DNA from: Candidatus Saccharimonadota bacterium
GTDB lineage: Bacteria; Patescibacteriota; Saccharimonadia; Saccharimonadales; Saccharimonadaceae
Direction of reading: 5' to 3'
NCBI GenBank assembly: GCA_009786195.1
Contig: WQTP01000042.1
Coordinates: 1-38,616, forward strand
DNA: 38,616 nt
In this document: positions 1 to 7,808 of the stretch, one piece after another
Position numbering within the stretch: position 1 is the stretch's first letter
How the letters are laid out: each line of letters begins with the position of its first letter
Program-made: the position numbers and the translations under genes
Notes under the pieces: model-generated
Database searches by the model: none
Told to the model about the DNA's origin: nothing
The model's input: the letters and a program-made list of their open reading frames with translations, nothing else

Positions 1-1
1 G

Positions 2-298
2 CCGCGCATCCGCGACTTCCACGGCGTTAGCGCCAAGGCGTTCGATCGCCAGGGCAATTACACCCTCGGCATCGTCGAACAATCGATTTTCCCAGAACTA
101 ACGTTCGAAGATACCGCAACCCCGCACGGGTTACAAGTGACATTTGTGATTAAAAATAAGAAAGGCACCACATTGGATAGCTCCCCATTAGGTAGTAAAA
201 CACCTAACGGGCCAGGCGCATCCAACGTGGCAAGTAGTAAAGCATTGTTAGAAAAATTTGGAATTCCGTTTGAGAAAGACGCGAAAGGAGGCAAATAA
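2..298 (+). CDS. rplE: 50S ribosomal protein L5, C-terminal part (5' end outside window)
   Basis: Frame-2 translation PRIRDFHGVSAKAFDRQGNYTLGIVEQSIFPELTF... matches the L5 C-terminus; stop TAA 296-298; followed by S14, S8, L6 in canonical order. Confidence 0.95.
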   Translation, partial: PRIRDFHGVSAKAFDRQGNYTLGIVEQSIFPELTFEDTATPHGLQVTFVIKNKKGTTLDSSPLGSKTPNGPGASNVASSKALLEKFGIPFEKDAKGGK

Positions 299-621
299 TG
301 AGCGAAACTGATAGAACTTGTTTGAACTCTTGTTCTGAGCATGAGAATGGGGATTGTACTGCACCTGATGACATGTTCCGAGCCTATCGAGAGTGGGGGG
401 AAGCAATAAATGCTTTTGAAGCTAAGCTTGTTAAGGGATGCGAACATTATACAGAAAACGATAGGTGCCTAGTGGCTAATTGTGTTTATGAATGTGTTGA
501 GCGGGATAGGTACTTATTAACCGCTAAAGAAGTGCAACGGGTTGATGAAATATTCCATGCCAAACTAGCATCGGGGTGTGGGGCCTCTATAGCAGAATTA
601 AGAGAAAAGGGGGTTTTGTAA
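298..621 (+). CDS. Uncharacterised Cys-rich 107-aa protein between rplE and rpsN
   Basis: ORF starts in a TAATG overlap with the rplE stop, strong SD (aaggagg) upstream, ends directly before rpsN ATG; 8 Cys. Confidence 0.75.
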   Translation: MSETDRTCLNSCSEHENGDCTAPDDMFRAYREWGEAINAFEAKLVKGCEHYTENDRCLVANCVYECVERDRYLLTAKEVQRVDEIFHAKLASGCGASIAELREKGVL

Positions 622-891
622 ATGGCTAAAAAATCTATACTAGCAAGAGATGCAAAACGCGCAAAAATGATTGAGAAATACGCTGATAAACGCGCTGAGT
701 TAAAAGCAACTGGTGATAATGAAGGTTTGCAAAAACTTCCGCGCAATAGTTCGCCGACCAGGGCGAAAAACCGTTGTAATGAAACTGGTCGTCCGCACGC
801 TTATATGCGCCGTTTTGGACTGTCCCGTATTAGTTTTCGTGAACACGCATCAAAGGGCGAAATCCCCGGCGTAAAGAAAGCGAGTTGGTAA
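622..891 (+). CDS. rpsN: 30S ribosomal protein S14
   Basis: [16 protein letters not shown]...[39 protein letters not shown]. Confidence 0.98.
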   Translation: MAKKSILARDAKRAKMIEKYADKRAELKATGDNEGLQKLPRNSSPTRAKNRCNETGRPHAYMRRFGLSRISFREHASKGEIPGVKKASW

Positions 892-892
892 A

Positions 893-1294
893 ATGAGTAT
901 GCAAACTACAGACCCCATAGCAGATATGCTAACCCGAATCCGCAACGCAATTGCGGTCGGAAAAAACGAAGTGCGCGTTCCCGCCAGTAAATCCAAATTG
1001 GTGGTGGCCGAACAGTTGAAAAAAGCGGGATATTTAGCAAGTGTCAAAACCGAAAAATCCGAACCGCGCGATGAAATCATCATCACAATCGCTGATGAGG
1101 GAAAAAACCCAGTTATCACCGAAATCGCCCGCGTGTCCAAACCCGGCCGACGTGTGTACGCTAAAGTCGACGCTATCCCCAAAGTTAAATCTGGTCGAGG
1201 TGTTATGTTGGTCAGCACATCCCGCGGTGTTATGACTGGTGCTGAAGCGATTAAAAACCGCCTGGGTGGCGAGCTAATTTGTAAGGTTTATTAA
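893..1294 (+). CDS. rpsH: 30S ribosomal protein S8
   Basis: MSMQTTDPIADMLTRIRNAI...STSRGVMTGAEAIKNRLGGELICKVY. Confidence 0.98.
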   Translation: MSMQTTDPIADMLTRIRNAIAVGKNEVRVPASKSKLVVAEQLKKAGYLASVKTEKSEPRDEIIITIADEGKNPVITEIARVSKPGRRVYAKVDAIPKVKSGRGVMLVSTSRGVMTGAEAIKNRLGGELICKVY

Positions 1295-1307
1295 GGAAGG
1301 AAAGAAA

Positions 1308-1841
1308 ATGAGTCGAATCGGAAAACTACCAATCGAAATCCCGGCTGGTGTGACAATCACGGTTGATGGTGATACTGTGACTGTTTCAGGGTCAAAAGGA
1401 ACTTTGAGTGAGGCGATTTTGCCCGAAGTCAAAGTAGTTATAGAGGAAAATCAAGTTATCGTTACGCGAAATAACGATGAAAAACTAGCGAAATCTCAAC
1501 ATGGGTTGATGCGTTCGTTGATTAATAATATGGTTATTGGTGTAACCAAAGGTTTTGAAAAGAAACTAGAAGTTAGTGGTGTTGGTTTTCGTGTAAGTGG
1601 TGGTGGACAGAACTTAGAAATGCATCTGGGATTTAGTCATCCCGTTAAATATACCGCCCCATCGGGTGTTGAAATCGCGGTTGATAAAATGAATATCACG
1701 ATTAGTGGAGCATCCAAACAACAGGTTGGTCAAGTTGCGTCGGAAATTCGGAATTTAAAAAAACCTGAACCATACAAGGGTAAAGGTATCAAATACGCTG
1801 ATGAACAAATTAGGCGCAAAGCTGGAAAGGCAGGGAAGTAA
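1308..1841 (+). CDS. rplF: 50S ribosomal protein L6
   Basis: MSRIGKLPIEIPAGVTITVDG...KKPEPYKGKGIKYADEQIRRKAGK. Confidence 0.98.
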   Translation: MSRIGKLPIEIPAGVTITVDGDTVTVSGSKGTLSEAILPEVKVVIEENQVIVTRNNDEKLAKSQHGLMRSLINNMVIGVTKGFEKKLEVSGVGFRVSGGGQNLEMHLGFSHPVKYTAPSGVEIAVDKMNITISGASKQQVGQVASEIRNLKKPEPYKGKGIKYADEQIRRKAGKAGK

Positions 1842-2182
1842 TGAGTAAATTAGGTAACAAGCAACTACGTAAAAATCGCGTGCGAGCGATTGTGAGTGGT
1901 ACGACGGATCGACCGCGACTGAGTGTGTTTATTTCTAACACTCATGTTAGTGCGCAGATTATTGATGATGTGAGCGGTAAAACTTTAGTTAGTGCGACAA
2001 GTGTTGGTGCAAAACTAACTGGAACTATGAGCGAAAAATCCGCGTTGATTGGTGCTGAACTTGGAAAAAAAGCTAAAAAAGCAAAAATCACACGCGTGGT
2101 TTTTGATCGTAATGGTCGCGCTTATGCTGGACGATTAAAAGCGCTAGCTGATGCGGCGCGTAATGAAGGATTGGAGTTTTAA
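1841..2182 (+). CDS. rplR: 50S ribosomal protein L18
   Basis: RPRLSVFISNTHVSAQIIDD...VVFDRNGRAYAGRLKALADAARNEGLEF. Confidence 0.97.
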   Translation: MSKLGNKQLRKNRVRAIVSGTTDRPRLSVFISNTHVSAQIIDDVSGKTLVSATSVGAKLTGTMSEKSALIGAELGKKAKKAKITRVVFDRNGRAYAGRLKALADAARNEGLEF

Positions 2183-2183
2183 T

Positions 2184-2939
2184 ATGGCAGAAGAAATGAA
2201 GAAAACTATCGATGAGAATAAAATTACCCACACTGTAAACAAAAATCAAGCCCAGCCCATTCCTGATAAGAAAGTGGCTGCGATTGGGGCAAGGCCGGCA
2301 GACAAATCCCAGATTTCAAAGAAATTTGGCAGCGCTACTAACTTTAGCAGCGAAAATATGACACGTGATAATCGTGGTAATCGTGACCGTCGCGATGACA
2401 GAAATCGTGGTGATCGTCGCGATAATCGAAATCGTCGCGATAACAAACCCGCCGAAGAAAAAATCTATGAAGAGCAAACTATCGCTGTTGATCGCGTCAG
2501 TCGCACTGTTAAAGGTGGTCGCCGCTTGCGTTTTAAAGCACTAGTTGTGATCGGTGACAAGAAAAACAAAGTCGGTATCGGACTCGCCAAAGGTCGCGAT
2601 GTTCAACAGGCCATCGAAAAAGCCACCGGTGTTGCCAAAAAGAACATCATCACCATCCCACTTGACAAAACTACCATTCCGCACGAAATCGAAATCAAAT
2701 CCACTGGCGCGCATGTGTTGCTCAAACCAGCTGCCCCGGGTACGGGTGTTATCGCCGGCGGCGTAGCTCGTTCGATTATCGGCGTGACTGGAATTTCCGA
2801 CTTACTTAGTAAATCGCTTGGTAGCACGAACAAGGTTAATATCGCTTATGCAACGATCAAAGCACTCCAGAGTTTAGTGCCAAAATCCGAGTGGGTCGGT
2901 GCGGAGAAAAAATCGGTCAAGAAAGAAGATAAGAAATGA
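2184..2939 (+). CDS. rpsE: 30S ribosomal protein S5 with long Arg/Asp-rich N-terminal extension
   Basis: VDRVSRTVKGGRRLRFKALVVIGDKKNKVGIGLAKGRDV core; ATG at 2184 preferred over the 2151 ORF start, which overlaps rplR. Confidence 0.96.
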   Translation: MAEEMKKTIDENKITHTVNKNQAQPIPDKKVAAIGARPADKSQISKKFGSATNFSSENMTRDNRGNRDRRDDRNRGDRRDNRNRRDNKPAEEKIYEEQTIAVDRVSRTVKGGRRLRFKALVVIGDKKNKVGIGLAKGRDVQQAIEKATGVAKKNIITIPLDKTTIPHEIEIKSTGAHVLLKPAAPGTGVIAGGVARSIIGVTGISDLLSKSLGSTNKVNIAYATIKALQSLVPKSEWVGAEKKSVKKEDKK

Positions 2940-3421
2940 AATACAACGAACTTAACGTAACTAAATCCACTAGTAAAAAACGTGTTGGACGTGGGATTAG
3001 TGCTGGTGGTGGAAAAACAGCTGGTCGCGGCACTAAGGGTCAGCGTTCACGCACGGGTAAAAAACTTGGACCAACCTTTAATGGTGGCAGTCATGAACAC
3101 AACTTGTCTGGTCTTCCGAAATTGCGTGGTTTCAAAAGTAAACGCGTACCCGCTCAGGTCGTTTATAGCGACGAATTGGATAACGTTAAAGGTGCGAAAA
3201 TCGATAATTTCACCCTATTTAACGCTGGTCTAATCGCCACACCGTACCACACGGTCAAAATCATCGCTCGCGGCGACACAACGTCCAAAGCGACGATCGA
3301 AATCGCCGCCATGTCCGCCTCTGTCCAGAAACAATTGGAAAAGAACGGCGGCAAATTCGTCAAAACCGCCGTGCCCCTACAAAAATCGACCAAAGTTAAA
3401 GAAGACAAACCAGAGAAATAG
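2936..3421 (+). CDS. rplO: 50S ribosomal protein L15
   Basis: MKYNELNVTKSTSKKRVGRGISAGGGKTAGRGTKGQRSR...; ATGA overlap with rpsE. Confidence 0.96.
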   Translation: MKYNELNVTKSTSKKRVGRGISAGGGKTAGRGTKGQRSRTGKKLGPTFNGGSHEHNLSGLPKLRGFKSKRVPAQVVYSDELDNVKGAKIDNFTLFNAGLIATPYHTVKIIARGDTTSKATIEIAAMSASVQKQLEKNGGKFVKTAVPLQKSTKVKEDKPEK

Positions 3422-3476
3422 TTCTGTGTTATAATAGCCGTGATTACTTACGTGGTGGGAGAATAGGAGAGACTCC

Positions 3477-5021
3477 GTGACTGGTTTTGATATTCTAGAA
3501 CAACAATCAGAAAAGAAAAACTCAAAAATTATCCTGGGCCTTGATCCGGACGATAGTATGCGAAACGCCATTCGACGAGGGGGGGGGTTAGAGGCTTATC
3601 TAAAATCATTAATTGACCAAACGCAAGAATATGTGATTGGCGTAAAAGCTAACCTTGCTTTTTATGAGAGGTCTGCCTATCGGCGAAGCATTTTAAAACA
3701 AGTTTTAGGCTATGCGGCGTCAAAATATGGCCTGGTAACAATCTTAGACGCCAAGCGAGGTGATATTGAAGCCACCCAAACAGCCTATGCGCAAGCCGAT
3801 AAAAAAAATTTTAACCCCAATATTGTTACACTCAGTCCCTATATGGGTGAAGATGTAGTCAAGCCATATCTTGATCTTGACCCAGAAACATGTGCCTTTA
3901 TCACCGTAGCCACTTCAAATCAAAGCGCGCGTGAACTCCAAGATAAATTTACCGAAGGACTCTATTATTACATACAGGTAGCGTTAGCTGCGATGGATTG
4001 GTCAAATAACAAACGAATCGGCTATGTAGTTGGCTCGACTAAACCTGATGCAATCAAAAACATCAGAATGATTGAAAAAGAATTTAATCATAATCCAGCA
4101 CCGGTACTGGCACCTGGTTTTGGTCAACAGAATGGAGATTTAAACTTTGTGCGCCACGCAGGCGAAAATACTTATTATCCAATTTCGTCTGGATTAACCA
4201 AAGAAGATAGACTTAAAGGCTTAACTCCAGCAGAAGCAGCTAAAGCGTGGCGTGATAAAGTCAATGAGGAGCTAGCTAATGTCGTTGGAACTCCAAGCCT
4301 GATCCAATTTATGGTTGATAAATTAATCGAATCAGCACTGATTACAGTTCAAAAAGATCCAGATAAAACTAAATGGCATCTGCTGAGTAGTGGTCTAGAA
4401 ATATTCGGGAAAAATAACATTGAGTTTACCGCCGAAATGAGCGATGAGGAAAAACAAGAAGCTATCCGAAAGGCGCTGGACGCTGGTATTATCACGGAGG
4501 AACATTTGGGTGAAATCTTTCTCAACCTACGTGATTTGGTTGGTGAGCCAGAGACGGGACGACTCATGGCCTTTCTCTACACCAAAGCAATTAAAGAGAG
4601 CGGAGTGGAATTTGACAATATCGCCTCGATAGCCTATGGTGCGATTGACACGGCTGTAATGGTTAAAGATTATATGAATCAACCAGGCAATATTGTTCGC
4701 AAGGAGGGAAGTGAAGCAACACACAATGATGTACTTGGTAAGCTAGAAAAAGGGTCAAGGGTAATTATGATTGAAGACGTAACAACTACAGCGAATTCAT
4801 TGATAAAAAAGGTGGAAAAATTGCGCAAAAATTATGGTGTCATAATTACGGACGCTTTTGTTTTCTGTAAGCGTGAAGAAAAAAGCGAGAAAACCTGTCA
4901 AGAACACGGTATAACACTACACTATATTACAGATATGCCAACGTTGAAAAGATACATCGCGAATAGCGGTGAGACTTCCGACGGGGTTGAAAAATGCCCG
5001 GCTACGGCAATGGTTGCATAA
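3477..5021 (+). CDS. pyrF-pyrE: Fused orotidine-5'-phosphate decarboxylase / orotate phosphoribosyltransferase (ODC-OPRT order)
   Basis: N-term IILGLDPDDS, ILDAKRGDIEATQ (OMPDC); C-term VIMIEDVTTTANSLIKKVEKLR (PRPP-binding motif of OPRT); GTG start. Confidence 0.88.
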   Translation: MTGFDILEQQSEKKNSKIILGLDPDDSMRNAIRRGGGLEAYLKSLIDQTQEYVIGVKANLAFYERSAYRRSILKQVLGYAASKYGLVTILDAKRGDIEATQTAYAQADKKNFNPNIVTLSPYMGEDVVKPYLDLDPETCAFITVATSNQSARELQDKFTEGLYYYIQVALAAMDWSNNKRIGYVVGSTKPDAIKNIRMIEKEFNHNPAPVLAPGFGQQNGDLNFVRHAGENTYYPISSGLTKEDRLKGLTPAEAAKAWRDKVNEELANVVGTPSLIQFMVDKLIESALITVQKDPDKTKWHLLSSGLEIFGKNNIEFTAEMSDEEKQEAIRKALDAGIITEEHLGEIFLNLRDLVGEPETGRLMAFLYTKAIKESGVEFDNIASIAYGAIDTAVMVKDYMNQPGNIVRKEGSEATHNDVLGKLEKGSRVIMIEDVTTTANSLIKKVEKLRKNYGVIITDAFVFCKREEKSEKTCQEHGITLHYITDMPTLKRYIANSGETSDGVEKCPATAMVA

Positions 5022-5093
5022 CAAGTGAGTCCGGCGTCACCAGACTATTCTCGTAAATTAAATCACAATGGGTCTGTGATACAATAGTTACAT

Positions 5094-5170
5094 GCGCTCG
5101 TAGCTCAGTGGATTAGAGTACTTGGCTTCGAACCAAGGGGTCGCAAGTTCGAATCTTGCCGGGCGTACCA
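5094..5170 (+). tRNA. tRNA-Arg(TCG)
   Basis: Cloverleaf with anticodon stem CTTGG-CTTCGAA-CCAAG, T-arm GTTCGAATC, encoded CCA; extended -10 TGATACAAT just upstream. Confidence 0.93.
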
Positions 5171-5214
5171 TATTGGCTTTTAACATAACTGTGATGTAAT
5201 GAGAGGATAGGGTC

Positions 5215-6033
5215 ATGACAAAAATCTTGAACGGTCAGGAACTCGCGGATTTTATCAAAGAACGTCAAGCGCATCAGGTGCGTAGCCTCATCCAGCATGA
5301 CCACGTTAAACCAAAATTAGCGATTATTCAAACTGTCGATAATCCGGTGATTAACACTTATGTTAGACGAAAACAAGAATACAGTGCGGATATTCTAATT
5401 GAAACAGATGTGCATAAGATCTCGCAGAGTAAAGTACTGGATTTAATTACTAAACTAAATAACGATATCTCGGTGCACGGTATTATTGTGCAATTACCTC
5501 TGGAAAAACCTGATCAAGCAAATGAAATTTTAAATACTATCACGCCCAAAAAGGATGTTGATGGTCTGGGTCAAAAAGCCGTTCTTGATCCGGCGACACC
5601 GATGGCGATAAATTGGTTGTTAACGGGTTACGACATCGATCTACAGCAAAAGAAAATTGTAATTGTTGGTAATGGTCGGCTGGTCGGTAAACCCCTGGCA
5701 CGCATATGGCAGAATTCTGGGCTAAATGTTGAAGTCCTTGATTCTAAAACCAAAAATACTAGTGAAAAGTTGCGTACGGCTGACGTGATAGTTACCGCAA
5801 CGGGCGTGCCTGGACTTATTAAATCAGACGATATTAAAATTGGTGCAGTGGTGGTTGACGCTGGTACAGCTGACGATCATGGCGAAGTGGTTGGTGATAT
5901 TACGCCAGATACGCGATCTCGTAGCGACATCATTATTACACCAATCAAGGGCGGTGTCGGGCCGCTGACCGTGGCGGCGCTGATGGATAATGTTATCCGC
6001 GCAGCACGTGATTCTATGGTTGCGGTTCGATAG
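5215..6033 (+). CDS. folD: Methylenetetrahydrofolate dehydrogenase/cyclohydrolase
   Basis: VHGIIVQLPLEKP, TPKKDVDGL, VIVGNGRLVGKPLA, TPIKGGVGPLTVAALMDN motifs; SD gaggat. Confidence 0.95.
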   Translation: MTKILNGQELADFIKERQAHQVRSLIQHDHVKPKLAIIQTVDNPVINTYVRRKQEYSADILIETDVHKISQSKVLDLITKLNNDISVHGIIVQLPLEKPDQANEILNTITPKKDVDGLGQKAVLDPATPMAINWLLTGYDIDLQQKKIVIVGNGRLVGKPLARIWQNSGLNVEVLDSKTKNTSEKLRTADVIVTATGVPGLIKSDDIKIGAVVVDAGTADDHGEVVGDITPDTRSRSDIIITPIKGGVGPLTVAALMDNVIRAARDSMVAVR

Positions 6034-6400
6034 GGATACCGATAGTTTTTTTAACTTGTTTCACTACTTGGCTGGGCGTCAGGTCAGCTTTGATGATATA
6101 ACTTTCGATACCCAGTGCTGCCAGATCCTTAGGTGCTTCCTGTTGACCTAGATTTGTCAAGACAATCACTGGGATTTCCTGACCACCAGGCAGTTTGCGG
6201 ATGCGCTTCAACGCTTCAACCCCATTCATTTCTGGCATTTGCAAATCCAGCAAAATGATATCCGGCATATGCCTCGACACCATTTCTACTCCAGAACGCC
6301 CATCCGCCGCTACCCCAACCAAAAACCCATCCGACTCAAACTTCATCCGATACATCTGAGCGATAGTCTGATCATCTTCGATGATGGCTATACTGGTCAT
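6014..6400 (-). CDS. Single-domain CheY-like response regulator
   Basis: MTSIAIIEDDQTIAQMYRMKFES...DIILLDLQMPEMNGVEALKRIR...VIVLTNLG; ATG at 6400 sits 6 nt after TATAAT. Confidence 0.92.
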   Translation of the reverse strand: MTSIAIIEDDQTIAQMYRMKFESDGFLVGVAADGRSGVEMVSRHMPDIILLDLQMPEMNGVEALKRIRKLPGGQEIPVIVLTNLGQQEAPKDLAALGIESYIIKADLTPSQVVKQVKKTIGIPIEPQP

Positions 6401-6476
6401 GGTTATATTATAGCACATACGGTTAAAAAATAGGTGGGTTTGGTAAACATTATAAAATTTGCTACAATTATTATAA

Positions 6477-7790
6477 ATGAGTGAATTAGGAAGTAGTGGT
6501 TTTGATGGTAATGGACTAAGTTCCGGGGAGTTTGGGGAGTATAGTTTTGATTCTGAAACTATGAATCACCCTGAAGTAGGGGATAAATGGGTCGAAGATC
6601 ACCCGAAAGACCGTAAGACTGCTGAAGAGGGCATGAAAGAGGCGGTAGAGCTGTTGATAGAGGCCTTTGAGGCGGGTGTTGATGATCTCTCGGACCCCCG
6701 CAAAAACCGGGCTTCTAAGAGAGCACTAGAACGCGCTCCCAGTCTTCCGCAGTGGTTGCAACATAGGGGTTCAGATGACGGTCTATTTATTATGTATTAT
6801 CCAGAAGAGGAGGAGCTGGTTCCTGGGATATTATTACCGGAAGATTTGAAACCCTGGCAGTGTTTGCAAATTGGTATAGCTCTACGGGAGCGGGCTCAAT
6901 TTGTCCATAATGATACTATGAGGAAAATTAAAGAACATCATGCTGCAGGCAAAGGACAGTTTACGCAATTAGTAGTAGCCAGTGGTAATGGACGGCATGC
7001 TCTGCGAACATTAAAAGAGGCCCTAGACTTAGGGTACGATTGTCGTACTGTACTATTGGATAATAATCCAGAGGCCTTGCTGCGTGCTAACGAGTATGCT
7101 ATAGAGATGGGTGTCGCTGATTATTGTCAAATTATAGAGGGAGATTTATTCTCACGCGAGGGGATACTAGCAGGTAAAATTGGTGCTAAAGCAATCTCAA
7201 GTACGAATATTACTCGTGATTTAGTGCCAATAAATAGCCCGCTTATTTCTTATGCTAACATACCAGCTATCTTTTCGCAGATTTTAGATATTGGTGGAAC
7301 GGGTTGTTATGCGATGGAAGATGAATGGGTACAGAATGGCGATATTAGCAGCTTTATACCGCAGCCAATGGGGCTAAAACTCGCAGGGCAAAAAACTCTA
7401 AAACGAAATATGTTGGAGCTACTGTCACCGGGAGGATCACTTTTATCTGATTCAGTCAATTTAGTGCATCCCGAGCATCCAGAAAAGGGTATAATGCCCT
7501 TGATACCATATCTAGAATACGTTCTACGATGGAAAGGCCTAGTTCCAACAACTGTTTGTGGGATACAGGGGTTAGAAGGAGAATCAATACTAGAAAAAAC
7601 AAAAGCAAACATGCCTGGCCTAGAAAAAATTGTTAGCCACTGGCTGGAAAAGGAATTTGGTATTTTGCCTATGATAGAAGGGGCAAACCTATCCGACCTG
7701 GTAAAAGTTACCGCACATAATATTCCAAGTGGTGGGTTCACTATATATGAATATAAAAAGAGCGAAAGCGAATTGCCCAAAGCAGCATAA
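6477..7790 (+). CDS. Putative class I SAM-dependent methyltransferase-like protein (437 aa)
   Basis: Rossmann-like LVVASGNGRHALRTLKEALDLGYDCRTVLLDNNPEALLRANEYA followed by VADYCQIIEGDLF. Confidence 0.5.
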   Translation: MSELGSSGFDGNGLSSGEFGEYSFDSETMNHPEVGDKWVEDHPKDRKTAEEGMKEAVELLIEAFEAGVDDLSDPRKNRASKRALERAPSLPQWLQHRGSDDGLFIMYYPEEEELVPGILLPEDLKPWQCLQIGIALRERAQFVHNDTMRKIKEHHAAGKGQFTQLVVASGNGRHALRTLKEALDLGYDCRTVLLDNNPEALLRANEYAIEMGVADYCQIIEGDLFSREGILAGKIGAKAISSTNITRDLVPINSPLISYANIPAIFSQILDIGGTGCYAMEDEWVQNGDISSFIPQPMGLKLAGQKTLKRNMLELLSPGGSLLSDSVNLVHPEHPEKGIMPLIPYLEYVLRWKGLVPTTVCGIQGLEGESILEKTKANMPGLEKIVSHWLEKEFGILPMIEGANLSDLVKVTAHNIPSGGFTIYEYKKSESELPKAA

Positions 7791-7808
7791 GCGTATATAC
7801 TATTGGTG

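Noticed and set aside
5113-5304. Minus-strand ORF across tRNA-Arg
   Set aside because: Contains tRNA T-arm translated (GKIRTCDPLVRS-type); spurious
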